A DNA stretch of 64,000 nucleotides from Calditerrivibrio nitroreducens DSM 19672 (GTDB taxonomy: Bacteria; Chrysiogenota; Deferribacteres; Deferribacterales; Calditerrivibrionaceae), in NCBI RefSeq assembly GCF_000183405.1, contig NC_014758.1, forward strand, positions 1,116,001 through 1,180,000, written 5' to 3'. A program made the translations under genes and the position numbers. Position 1 is the stretch's first letter; each line of letters begins with the position of its first letter. Below the pieces are notes generated by a model. The model ran no database searches. It saw only the letters and a program-made list of their open reading frames with translations, and had not been told where the DNA came from. Positions 46,401-55,441 of this stretch are shown here, in pieces.

Positions 46401-47205
46401 TTCTTTCCACTATTACACCCCACTGGGTAAGATGTTTCTTTATAAAATCTATCACCATCTGATGCTCCTCATCACCCTTGCCTTTTATCTCTATAGGTTC
46501 ACCTATTACAAATCGCATATCCCTGTCAGTATGAATCTTCCCCAGATCTTTTATAAATTTACCGTTTGACCATGCATCAGTCTTGAGGGCAATAGGGATT
46601 ATAGGTACCCCTGCCTTCTTGGCAAGCTTAACCCCCATTGAATTAAACTGTTTTTCATAAAAACTTGTAGTTCTTGTTGTCTGTGGGAATACAATCACAG
46701 ACATACCCTCATTGAGATGTTTTACACCTTTCTCCATAACTATTTTAAAATCCTCTCTGGGATTATCTCTCGTAACAACGATAGGATCTCTGGCATTCAA
46801 TATATCTTTGAAAAAAGGAACCTTCATCAAACTTTCTTTTAAGACATATGTTACAGGCTTAAATGGCACTATGATGGAAGGTAGCAGAAATGTTTCTGCT
46901 GTACTCATGTGATTTGCCACAAAAACGGCAGGCTTATCAGTTTTTTGAATATTTTCAACTCCATCAATTCTTACTTTTATTCCTGTCTTTTCAATTATAT
47001 CAAGGGCTCTAAAACTACTTACCATCCATTGGTGTAGATCATACTTTCCAGCCCTTGCCAATTTTGAACCGTGAAGTATCAACGTTAAGATTCTATAATA
47101 GAAATATACCGAAGGGAAGATTCTGGCAAATAATGATACTTTCACATTATCAGGAGTAACGTAATTTCCTTTAATGTACTTGTATTCAAGCTTGAAATTC
47201 TCCAT
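46375..47205 (-). CDS. plsC: 1-acyl-sn-glycerol-3-phosphate acyltransferase (PlsC family)
   Basis: 276 residues from ATG 47205, which has GGAG six bases upstream; ATG two codons earlier is inside that site. The acyltransferase block VANHMSTAETFLLPSII has the catalytic His but Glu in place of the usual Asp (H-x4-E). The second block VIVFPQTTRT replaces FPEGTRS. Both changes occur together in a subgroup of lysophospholipid acyltransferases. It makes or remodels phosphatidic acid at the membrane. It overlaps the radical SAM gene by about 26 bp. Confidence 0.85.
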   Translation of the reverse strand: MENFKLEYKYIKGNYVTPDNVKVSLFARIFPSVYFYYRILTLILHGSKLARAGKYDLHQWMVSSFRALDIIEKTGIKVRIDGVENIQKTDKPAVFVANHMSTAETFLLPSIIVPFKPVTYVLKESLMKVPFFKDILNARDPIVVTRDNPREDFKIVMEKGVKHLNEGMSVIVFPQTTRTTSFYEKQFNSMGVKLAKKAGVPIIPIALKTDAWSNGKFIKDLGKIHTDRDMRFVIGEPIEIKGKGDEEHQMVIDFIKKHLTQWGVIVERNDGKMESN

Positions 47206-47237
47206 AACCATCTCCAAAAAATTTTATTATTTAAATT

Positions 47238-49043
47238 CTATCTTTTCTGTTTAAAATACCTTTTGTTTCCAATATTTTCAAAATTACCAGAAGCATCGAG
47301 TAGCTCCAGAAGGGGTATTAATATCTTTCGGGGAGCTACAATGATCTTTTTTACATTTGTGATATCCAGATACCCTTCCACCTTGCATAACTTTACCGCA
47401 TCCACGAAAAATTTTTTTAAAATCTCCGTCGGCACATAGTTTCCATCTTTATCTATTCTTTTTATTAATTCTTTATTTATAAGCATCTTAAAACAATTGT
47501 TAACAATGTTTTTATCAATCCCCAACTGTTCAGACACTACAGAAGGGTTACTCAGGCTTAGATTTGACCCCATATTTTTCAATATCGTCATACATACGTT
47601 TTCAAAATTATCATCAAGTTCCTCCCTTAATTCTCCATTAACAAAAATATACCCCATTTTTTTAGCTGAATTTATGATCTCATCAGATATAAATCTTCTT
47701 AAAATATCATTCTCAAGAGCTATAAGATTATCTAACTTTAAAGATTTTTCCTTCTGGAGCTTTTCTAAATATTCATTTATGATTTTATCTATACATTCTT
47801 TCAAATAAATATATCGATCAATAATCAAATACTCCTTAGATAGATCCTTCAAATGCAGTAAAAATTTCTGATAGAGCTCATCCTGATGTAATGAGATATT
47901 ATTCGTTAGATAATCAAATAACCCCTTTCTTACACCATAGATGGACAGTGAAGTCAAATAATCTATCAAACGAGATTTAGTCCATCTAACTTCACCCACA
48001 AAGAGAATCTTCACACCAGCAACGGTAATTTTTGGATTGGGTAGTCTTATAAGCATTTTCATTTCCGGTAGAAATGGATAGGCATCTTTAAAGGTCACCC
48101 TCACGTATCTTTCGTTTATAAAATAGATCTTTCCTGTTCTGACAGCTGTACCAATTAAAAAGGTATATTCACCACCATGCTTTAGTTTTATCTCAAAACC
48201 TGTATCAAAATGGGTAATTTCACCATAAACGGCATTAAAATTTTGTAATACTTCCCCTTTTGTAATAATATCCCCCCTATCCACCTCATCTCTACCCAGA
48301 TTTTGCAAATTTATGGCTGCTCTACACCCTTCTTCCACCATGCCAACATTTTTATTGTGTACCGAAAGCCCTTTTACCTTTGTTTCTATACCTGATGGTA
48401 GAATTCTAACGGTATCCCCCTGTGAAAGCTCCCCGGATAATACAGATCCTGTAACAATCGTACCAAAACCCTTTAAAGTAAAAACCCTATCAATATTAAG
48501 TAAAAATATGTCCCATACAACTTTTCTTTCATACCCCAGGGCATAATCGATCAATATTTCCACCAGGTTATCTATAGCAGTTTTGTCATATATACTCCAC
48601 TTAATAAAAGATAATCTTTTAAAATGAAATTTTGAAAAATAATTTTCTATCTTTTTAATACTATCGTTTAGACTATCACCAGCTATATCAATCTTTGTTA
48701 TAACGACCACTACATTGTCAACCCCCAGATACCTAACTATGTTCATATGTTCAATCGTTTGGGGCATTATCCCCTCATTTACATCAACAGCACATATACA
48801 TATGTCAAATCCAATGGCACCTGCCACCATATTTTTTAGATAATCCTCATGCCCGGGAACATCCACAAAAGAAAAAGAGATATCCCCTTTTTCAAGGTAC
48901 GCAAACCCCAGATCTATGGTTATCCCCCTTTTTTGCTCTTCAATAAGTCTATCAGGATCTATACCGGTGATGATTTTGATGATGGAAGATTTACCGTGAT
49001 CTATATGCCCTGCTGTTCCTACTATTATGTTCTTCTTTCTCAT
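47238..49043 (-). CDS. selB: Selenocysteine-specific translation elongation factor SelB
   Basis: About 601 residues; ATG 49043 is preferred over TTG 49049. The GTPase domain has NIIVGTAGHIDHGKSSIIKI, GITIDLGFAYLE, FVDVPGHEDYLKNMV and VVITKIDIA. Domains II and III follow. The C-terminal 200 residues are winged helices that bind the SECIS RNA (for example VVSEQLGIDKNIVNNCFKML). It delivers Sec-tRNA to UGA codons. It starts a few bases after selA ends. A probable client, the small selenoprotein at 62426-62737, is in this window. Confidence 0.97.
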   Translation of the reverse strand: MRKKNIIVGTAGHIDHGKSSIIKIITGIDPDRLIEEQKRGITIDLGFAYLEKGDISFSFVDVPGHEDYLKNMVAGAIGFDICICAVDVNEGIMPQTIEHMNIVRYLGVDNVVVVITKIDIAGDSLNDSIKKIENYFSKFHFKRLSFIKWSIYDKTAIDNLVEILIDYALGYERKVVWDIFLLNIDRVFTLKGFGTIVTGSVLSGELSQGDTVRILPSGIETKVKGLSVHNKNVGMVEEGCRAAINLQNLGRDEVDRGDIITKGEVLQNFNAVYGEITHFDTGFEIKLKHGGEYTFLIGTAVRTGKIYFINERYVRVTFKDAYPFLPEMKMLIRLPNPKITVAGVKILFVGEVRWTKSRLIDYLTSLSIYGVRKGLFDYLTNNISLHQDELYQKFLLHLKDLSKEYLIIDRYIYLKECIDKIINEYLEKLQKEKSLKLDNLIALENDILRRFISDEIINSAKKMGYIFVNGELREELDDNFENVCMTILKNMGSNLSLSNPSVVSEQLGIDKNIVNNCFKMLINKELIKRIDKDGNYVPTEILKKFFVDAVKLCKVEGYLDITNVKKIIVAPRKILIPLLELLDASGNFENIGNKRYFKQKR

Positions 49044-49050
49044 ATTCAAT

Positions 49051-50421
49051 CTATCTTATTTCCCCCAGAGCGTACGCTATAGATTCTGACAGATAATCAA
49101 TCTCATCGTCAAAAACCGTCAACATATCAAACAGAAGAGCACCTTTTTCCGCTCTACAGATGACAGGTATCGGCCTACTTCTTAAGATTCTTGAAGCCTT
49201 CTCACAGTATTCATTTAGCACAATCCCCACCACAAGGGAATCTATACCATCTTCCGGGCATGCACCACCGCCGATAAACCCTTTTGATTTTAAAACCAGT
49301 ATGTCACTATCCTGAATACCTTTATTTAAAAGCTTTTCCCGTAGAGATTGGGCCTTCTTTTCAAGATTTTTTATATCTGAATTGAAAATCTTATATAGTT
49401 TAATCTTTGTAATATCAAATAGATAATAGAGTAACGTTTTTTGTAAAATCGAAAGAGTGATCTTATCCACCCTTAACATCCTCAGCAAATGATTCTTTTT
49501 TATCATCTCTATCAATCTCTTCTTACCTACTATCACCCCACATTGTGGCCCCCCTAAAAGTTTATCACCACTAAAGCTCACCAGATCAATACCACTTTTT
49601 ACAGCATTCAGGATGGTATCTTCGCCACAAATATTCATTTTATCTGAAATTACACCACTTCCAGCATCGTAATATGATATTAGAGAATACTTTTTAGCCA
49701 GATGGGCAATATCATCAAGGGGCACGCTTTCGGTGAAACCTATTATTTTGTAATTACTTGTATGAGATTTCATAATCACAGATGAATTTTCAGTTATATT
49801 TGATTCATAATCCTTAATTTTAGTTCTATTCGTAGTTCCTACTTCCCTCAAGACTGCTCCACTTTCCTTCATAACTTCCGGTAATCTAAAGCTACCACCT
49901 ATCTCGATCAATTCACCCCTTGAAACTAAAACCTCTCTACCTTTACCAAAGGTATTGAGTATTATAAAAACGGCAGCGGCATTGTTGTTTACCACCACCG
50001 CATCTTCAGTACCTGTAAGTAGTTTCAAATATTCCACAGAATGAAAATACCTATCCCCCCTTTCACCTGAATCCAGATCAAATTCAAGATTACTGTATCT
50101 ACAGACGATATCTTTTACAGATAAAAAAATCTCTTCGGATATTGGTGACCTCCCCAGATTGGTATGCACCACCACTCCGGTTGCATTTATAACCCTTTTA
50201 AGGCTACCTTGTGAAAAATCCTCATAACTTCTCTTTAGATCTTCAACAATTGAGTCGATTGAAAAATCCAGGTTACCATCTCTCTTTATTCTATCTCTTA
50301 ATTGATCCAATAATCTATTGAGAGTGTACTTTAGAATATCTCTATTATAACTCTTTTCAAAAAATTTTAATATTTCATCAACTTTTGGTATCTTTTTCAA
50401 AAGTTCATTGACATTACTCAT
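49051..50421 (-). CDS. selA: L-seryl-tRNA(Sec) selenium transferase SelA
   Basis: 456 residues, bacterial SelA length. A PLP enzyme that converts Ser-tRNA(Sec) to Sec-tRNA(Sec). The PLP lysine is in DLVSFSGDKLLGGPQCGVIV. INATGVVVHTNLGRSPIS, NNNAAAVFIIL and REVGTTNRTKIKDYE are diagnostic. It lies directly upstream of selB in the same operon. The tRNA gene selC and selD (selenophosphate synthetase) are not in the window. Confidence 0.97.
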   Translation of the reverse strand: MSNVNELLKKIPKVDEILKFFEKSYNRDILKYTLNRLLDQLRDRIKRDGNLDFSIDSIVEDLKRSYEDFSQGSLKRVINATGVVVHTNLGRSPISEEIFLSVKDIVCRYSNLEFDLDSGERGDRYFHSVEYLKLLTGTEDAVVVNNNAAAVFIILNTFGKGREVLVSRGELIEIGGSFRLPEVMKESGAVLREVGTTNRTKIKDYESNITENSSVIMKSHTSNYKIIGFTESVPLDDIAHLAKKYSLISYYDAGSGVISDKMNICGEDTILNAVKSGIDLVSFSGDKLLGGPQCGVIVGKKRLIEMIKKNHLLRMLRVDKITLSILQKTLLYYLFDITKIKLYKIFNSDIKNLEKKAQSLREKLLNKGIQDSDILVLKSKGFIGGGACPEDGIDSLVVGIVLNEYCEKASRILRSRPIPVICRAEKGALLFDMLTVFDDEIDYLSESIAYALGEIR

Positions 50422-50474
50422 CTTTCACCCTATTATCTTTTAAAAAGAGATAACATAATTTTCCGGGAGTGTAA

Positions 50475-51566
50475 ATGACTTTGATAGACCGATATGATCT
50501 GAAAACCTTTGAAGATATCTCTTCACTTGCGGAACCATCACTAAAAGAATTTAAAACCACTGATTACATAGAAACCTTTCTGAAAAAACATGACATAACC
50601 AGCTACAAAAGACTATCCACCGGTCTTTTTGGGAATATAGATCTAAAATCGGAAAAAACGATCGCCATAAGGGCAGACATCGATGCCTTACCCTGTGGGG
50701 ATGGATCCTTTAAGCATCTCTGCGGACACAATCTACATTCAACGGCATTGCTTACAGTTTTGAGATATATCTCAGAGGGGAAGATTAAACCAAAAAACAA
50801 TCTTAGATTTATTTTTCAACCTGCCGAAGAGATCATTTCTGGTGCAAAAATGGTTATAGAGCATGGTGGGATGGAAGGGGTCGATGAGATATATGCCCTA
50901 CACGTGGATCCAGATACTGAATTTGGAATCGCTGGAATAAAAGATGGGGCTGTAATGGCGGGATCAACCCATTTTAAAATATCAGTCAGCGGCAAAGGGA
51001 CACATGCGGCATACCCCCACAAGGGGAATGATATAGTGGTTGCCATATCAAGTTTTATCCTCAATTCTCAAACTATCGTGTCAAGAAAGATAAACCCAAT
51101 TATTCCATCCGTGCTCTCTTTTGGAATGATCAGTTGTGGAACGGCTGCGAATATCCTTCCGGATAAGGGGGAGATATTGGGTACCTTCAGATACATTTCT
51201 GATGATACAAAAAAAGTTATAATAGATGAGCTTGAAAAAAATTTATTCTCAATAAAGTGCAATTTTGATATTGATTACACTTTAGAAATTTCTGATGGTA
51301 CTTTTCCGGTTGTCAACGATAGAGATTTGATTGATAAAACCATTAAAGTCTTCCAGAAAACCGGTATAGATTTCACAACAGATACGAATCTATCGATGGG
51401 TGGAGAGGATTTCTGTTTTTACGGTAACATAGCCCCTTCTCTATTTATAAGGCTGGGAATAAAGAAGGATGGTGTACACCCCCTCCACAACCCAAACTTT
51501 TTCATACCGGAAGGTACCCTTGAAAAAGCTGTAAATATATGGAAGGTAATATTAGAAAATGAATAG
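50475..51566 (+). CDS. M20-family amidohydrolase (peptidase M20D)
   Basis: 363 residues. Blocks typical of N-acyl amino acid amidohydrolases: AIRADIDALP, HLCGHNLHSTALL, FIFQPAEEIISGA, HVDPDTEFG, SGKGTHAAYPHKGND and LSMGGEDFCFY. In most members the second block reads CGHDxH; here Asn replaces the metal-ligand-adjacent Asp, while the Cys and both His remain. Related enzymes deacylate N-acetyl-diaminopimelate or hippurate-like substrates. The substrate here is unknown. It overlaps dprA by 8 bp and begins the plus-strand run to xerC. Confidence 0.9.
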   Translation: MTLIDRYDLKTFEDISSLAEPSLKEFKTTDYIETFLKKHDITSYKRLSTGLFGNIDLKSEKTIAIRADIDALPCGDGSFKHLCGHNLHSTALLTVLRYISEGKIKPKNNLRFIFQPAEEIISGAKMVIEHGGMEGVDEIYALHVDPDTEFGIAGIKDGAVMAGSTHFKISVSGKGTHAAYPHKGNDIVVAISSFILNSQTIVSRKINPIIPSVLSFGMISCGTAANILPDKGEILGTFRYISDDTKKVIIDELEKNLFSIKCNFDIDYTLEISDGTFPVVNDRDLIDKTIKVFQKTGIDFTTDTNLSMGGEDFCFYGNIAPSLFIRLGIKKDGVHPLHNPNFFIPEGTLEKAVNIWKVILENE

Positions 51567-52671
51567 AGAAGACCTCATCTACACTTATCTATCAGTTTTG
51601 AGTATAAAAGGGGTATCCCATACATCGATTTTCAACATTTACAAACACTTTGGGACTCTGGCAAACATCTTTAAAGTGGAACCAAGATATCTGCTGGAGT
51701 CAGGATTGACCCAATCACAGGTGGAAATGATTGCTCAAAAACAGATAGACGTTAATTTTGTTGAAAAAGAGATCTCTCTTATAAAAAAATATAGAATAGA
51801 AATCACCCTTCTGGAGGACGAAGACTACCCGGATCTACTAAAGCAGATAAACGACCCACCTGCTCTAATTTACACGATAGGTGATAAAACAGTCTTAAAA
51901 AAACCTTCAATAGGAATAGTTGGTTCCAGAAGGGCATCAAATAAGGGTAAAGAGTTCGCCAGAAAACTTGCATCAGATCTTGCTGAAGTTGGATTTAACA
52001 TAATTAGCGGATTTGCCACAGGTATCGATATATATGCCCACATGGGGGCCCTCGAAAAGGGCTCAACAGTTGCGGTTTTTGGCAATGGCCTTCTCAACGT
52101 TTATCCAGCCCATCATAAAAAGTTTTTACCCGAGATCTATAAAAATGGATGCATACTATCCGAACTCCCCCTGATGGAAATGCCCAATGCACATAATTTT
52201 CCAAAAAGGAATAGGATCATCACGGGATTATCGTTGGGGGTGGTGGTTGTGGAAGCAGCCAAAAAGAGTGGTTCGCTGATAACTGCTCAGCTGGCGGTTG
52301 AATATGGTAGAGATCTATTTGCCGTACCAGCCTGGCCAGCCGATACCAATAGCGGCACAAATACCCTTTTAAAAGAGGGTGCAAAGTTGGTGGAATCTTA
52401 TTTAGATGTAATTGAAGAATATAGTCACATTTTAAATATATCGAAATTTATTGACAAAAATGATAATAATACTATTATAAACAAGGATGGCAACTACGCA
52501 AAAATTATTGATATTTTGATGGCAGGTCCAGCTACAATTGATGAGATCTGTTTGAAATCCGGGAAATCTGCTTCAGATATATTAGCTATTATTACAAATA
52601 TGGAACTTGAAGATATAATTTACATGGGTAGTGATGGAAAATACAGTTTAAACAGGAGGATTAATGGATAA
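51559..52671 (+). CDS. dprA: DNA processing protein DprA (Smf)
   Basis: 370 residues. Binds incoming single-stranded DNA and loads RecA during transformation. An N-terminal helical HhH/SAM-like region precedes the Rossmann core: IGIVGSRRASNKGKEFARKL, GFNIISGFATGIDIYAHMGAL, VAVFGNGLLNVYPAHHKKF and FPKRNRIITGLSLGVVVVEAA then KKSGSLITAQLA. The C-terminal winged helix (GPATIDEICLKSGKSASDIL) is present. It overlaps both neighbours by 8 bp. dprA-smg-topA is a conserved order. Confidence 0.97.
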   Translation: MNREDLIYTYLSVLSIKGVSHTSIFNIYKHFGTLANIFKVEPRYLLESGLTQSQVEMIAQKQIDVNFVEKEISLIKKYRIEITLLEDEDYPDLLKQINDPPALIYTIGDKTVLKKPSIGIVGSRRASNKGKEFARKLASDLAEVGFNIISGFATGIDIYAHMGALEKGSTVAVFGNGLLNVYPAHHKKFLPEIYKNGCILSELPLMEMPNAHNFPKRNRIITGLSLGVVVVEAAKKSGSLITAQLAVEYGRDLFAVPAWPADTNSGTNTLLKEGAKLVESYLDVIEEYSHILNISKFIDKNDNNTIINKDGNYAKIIDILMAGPATIDEICLKSGKSASDILAIITNMELEDIIYMGSDGKYSLNRRING

Positions 52672-53077
52672 GATATTTATAGCACTTAATATTATCATAG
52701 ACTATATCGATAGCACCAAAAAATTAGATGAGGCTGAGATCACAAATCAACTCATCGATATAGGTTTTGGAGATCATGAAATAAGACAGGCCATGTCGAT
52801 CTTTGAGATTCAAAACTTTTCAGGCAACCCGATATATAGAACTTTTACAAAAAAAGAGAGCTCCAGGCTATCAAACGAAACGATGCTCTTTATTCAAAAA
52901 CTATATTTATACGGGATTCTTGAGGCTGAATTGATTGAAGAAAGTATAGAAAAGGCCATTGAATCGTCCCAGAATAAGGTTTCCATTGAAAATTTCAAAA
53001 ATGCACTTTTATTTACCCTTCTGGAAGCAAGAAATCTTTATTTCGAGCAGTTTGAAACAGAAGAAGACTTTTCTTAA
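52664..53077 (+). CDS. smg: Smg-family protein (DUF494)
   Basis: 137 residues. IFIALNIIIDYIDS at the N-terminus, LIDIGFGDHEIRQAM, the central RTFTKKESSRLSNETMLFIQ and KLYLYGILEAELIEESIEKA follow the Smg pattern. The family has no known biochemical function. Its place between dprA and topA supports the call. It overlaps dprA by 8 bp. Confidence 0.9.
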   Translation: MDKIFIALNIIIDYIDSTKKLDEAEITNQLIDIGFGDHEIRQAMSIFEIQNFSGNPIYRTFTKKESSRLSNETMLFIQKLYLYGILEAELIEESIEKAIESSQNKVSIENFKNALLFTLLEARNLYFEQFETEEDFS

Positions 53078-53089
53078 AAAAGGGGTAGT

Positions 53090-55441
53090 ATGTCGAAAAA
53101 TTTAGTCATAGTCGAATCACCATCAAAAGCCAAAACTATTGAGAAATACCTTGGCAAAGATTTTAAAGTTACTGCTTCAATGGGACATATAAAGGATCTT
53201 CCGGAGAAGGATCTCGGGATCGATATAGAAAACAACTTCAAACCCAAATACGAAATACTCACAGGCAAGAAAAAGATAATCAAAGAGATAAAAAAATTAG
53301 CAGAGGACGCCCAAAAAGTCTATCTTGCCCCTGACCCTGACAGGGAAGGTGAAGCAATAGCCTGGCATATAGCTGAGGAGATAAAAGATAAAAACAGAAA
53401 TATCTTTCGTGTCTCTTTTAACGAAATTACTGAAAAAGGAGTTCAAGAAGGGATAAAAAACCCCACTGAAATCAACATCAAAAGGGTAAATGCTCAACAA
53501 TCAAGGAGAATACTTGATAGACTGGTGGGGTATCAGGTAAGCCCCCTTTTATGGAAACCTATAAAATATGGTCTTTCCGCAGGAAGAGTTCAAACGGTGG
53601 CATTAAGACTTATCGTGGAAAGGGAAGAGGAGATAGAGAAATTCGTCCCAAAAGAATATTGGACTATTCACGGAATATTCAACGTATCAGAAAGTGAAAT
53701 AAAAGGTAAACTGGAAAAGATAGATGGTAAAAAAGCTGAGATTCCTGATGAAAAGAAAGTAAAGGAGATCTTAGAAGATCTTGAAAACAAAACTGGTTTA
53801 ATTTCAAATATAGAAAAAAAAGAAGGGAAACAATCCCCATATCCCCCTTTCATCACCTCCACACTTCAACAGGAGGCTATTAAAAAACTTGGTTTTACGG
53901 CAAAAAAAACGATGATGATAGCCCAGCAGCTTTACGAAGGGGTGGAATTGGGATCCGAGGGGCCAACAGGTTTAATTACCTACATGAGGACAGATTCCAC
54001 GAGAATATCCGATACCGCCAGAAAAGATGCAAGGGACTTTATACAAAAAAATTATGGCAAAGAGTACCTTGGTAACACAAATAGAACTAATAAAAGCAAA
54101 AATAACAACGTTCAGGATGCCCATGAAGCCATAAGACCCACATCTGTCAACCGAACACCAGATGATGTGAAAAAATTCCTCACACCCGACCAATACAAGC
54201 TTTATAAGCTTATATGGGAAAGATTTTTAGCATCCCAGATGGCTGATGCCATCTTTGAAAAAACTGTAATCGATATTGAAGTGGGCAAGTATCTATTCAG
54301 GGCAGTGGGTAAAATTTTAGTATTCCCCGGCTTTATGAAACTTTACACCGAAACAGTGGAAGATGCTGAGGATGAAGATCAGCAGATCCTACCTTCTGTA
54401 AACATAAATGATACAGCCATCCCAAATAGATACGATACAAAGCAGAACTTCACAACCCCACCCCCCCGATATACAGAGGCAAGTCTGGTGAGAGTCTTAG
54501 AGCAAAAAGGGATCGGAAGACCAAGCACATATGCTAATATTATCTCAACAATCCAGGAAAGAGGATACGTAGAGCTGAAAGAAAAAAGATTTTACCCAAC
54601 AGAATTGGGTAGATTTGTGGTGAAACTCCTCATTGATAACTTTGATCAGATCTTCGAAGTGGGGTTTACAGCAGAGATGGAGAAAAAGCTCGATGAGATT
54701 GAAGAGGGGAAGCTCGACTGGCTTGAACTTTTAAACGACTTTTACAGATCTTTCAAACATGAGCTGGAGAAAGCAGACAGGCAATTCGTCACAAACCTGA
54801 AGACAGATATATTATGCCCCCAATGCAAAAAAGGGTACTTAAATATAAAGTTTGGTAAAAATGGTTTCTTTTTAGCTTGTGAACACTATCCTGAATGCAA
54901 TTTCACCTCCAATTTCACAAGAGATGAACAGGGAAGGATTGTTTTGACAGAAAACAAAGGTGGATTTGAAGAAACTGATATCCTTTGCGATAAATGTGGC
55001 ACCAGGATGGTGGTAAAAAGATCCAGGTTTGGGGAGATCCTCACCTGCCCCAGATATCCGGAATGTAAGAATATAAAAAATTTCCTAAGGGATAAAGATG
55101 GTAAGATCATAGTCATAGACAACGGGTATGTATTGGATGAAAAATGCCCTGAATGTGGCGGAGAATTACAATTAAAAAAAGGGAAAAACGGTCTATTTAT
55201 AGGCTGTAAAAATTACCCCAAGTGTACCTTTACTTCAAACTACACAATAAATGAAGAGGGTAAAGTAGCTATAAAACCAAAATCAACCGTTGAAGAATTT
55301 CAATGTGAGAAATGTGGGGGGCAGATGGTTTTGAAAAGATCCAGGAGAGGGATCTTTTATGCCTGTTCAAACTATCCTGAATGCAAAAATACCATATCAG
55401 CCGTAAAAAAGGAAGATGGCAGTATATCCCCTAAAAAATAA
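53090..55441 (+). CDS. topA: DNA topoisomerase I
   Basis: 783 residues. Type IA enzyme that relaxes negative supercoils. TOPRIM domain: NLVIVESPSKAKTIEKYLG and VYLAPDPDREGEAIAWHIAE. The active-site Tyr is in GLITYMRTDSTRIS. The block PPPRYTEASLVRVLEQKGIG is encoded over a run of seven C (54461-54467). Four C-terminal zinc ribbons follow, each with two CxxC-type pairs (CPQC/CEHYPEC, CDKC/CPRYPEC, CPEC/CKNYPKC, CEKC/CSNYPEC). It overlaps trmFO by 26 bp. Confidence 0.98.
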   Translation: MSKNLVIVESPSKAKTIEKYLGKDFKVTASMGHIKDLPEKDLGIDIENNFKPKYEILTGKKKIIKEIKKLAEDAQKVYLAPDPDREGEAIAWHIAEEIKDKNRNIFRVSFNEITEKGVQEGIKNPTEINIKRVNAQQSRRILDRLVGYQVSPLLWKPIKYGLSAGRVQTVALRLIVEREEEIEKFVPKEYWTIHGIFNVSESEIKGKLEKIDGKKAEIPDEKKVKEILEDLENKTGLISNIEKKEGKQSPYPPFITSTLQQEAIKKLGFTAKKTMMIAQQLYEGVELGSEGPTGLITYMRTDSTRISDTARKDARDFIQKNYGKEYLGNTNRTNKSKNNNVQDAHEAIRPTSVNRTPDDVKKFLTPDQYKLYKLIWERFLASQMADAIFEKTVIDIEVGKYLFRAVGKILVFPGFMKLYTETVEDAEDEDQQILPSVNINDTAIPNRYDTKQNFTTPPPRYTEASLVRVLEQKGIGRPSTYANIISTIQERGYVELKEKRFYPTELGRFVVKLLIDNFDQIFEVGFTAEMEKKLDEIEEGKLDWLELLNDFYRSFKHELEKADRQFVTNLKTDILCPQCKKGYLNIKFGKNGFFLACEHYPECNFTSNFTRDEQGRIVLTENKGGFEETDILCDKCGTRMVVKRSRFGEILTCPRYPECKNIKNFLRDKDGKIIVIDNGYVLDEKCPECGGELQLKKGKNGLFIGCKNYPKCTFTSNYTINEEGKVAIKPKSTVEEFQCEKCGGQMVLKRSRRGIFYACSNYPECKNTISAVKKEDGSISPKK

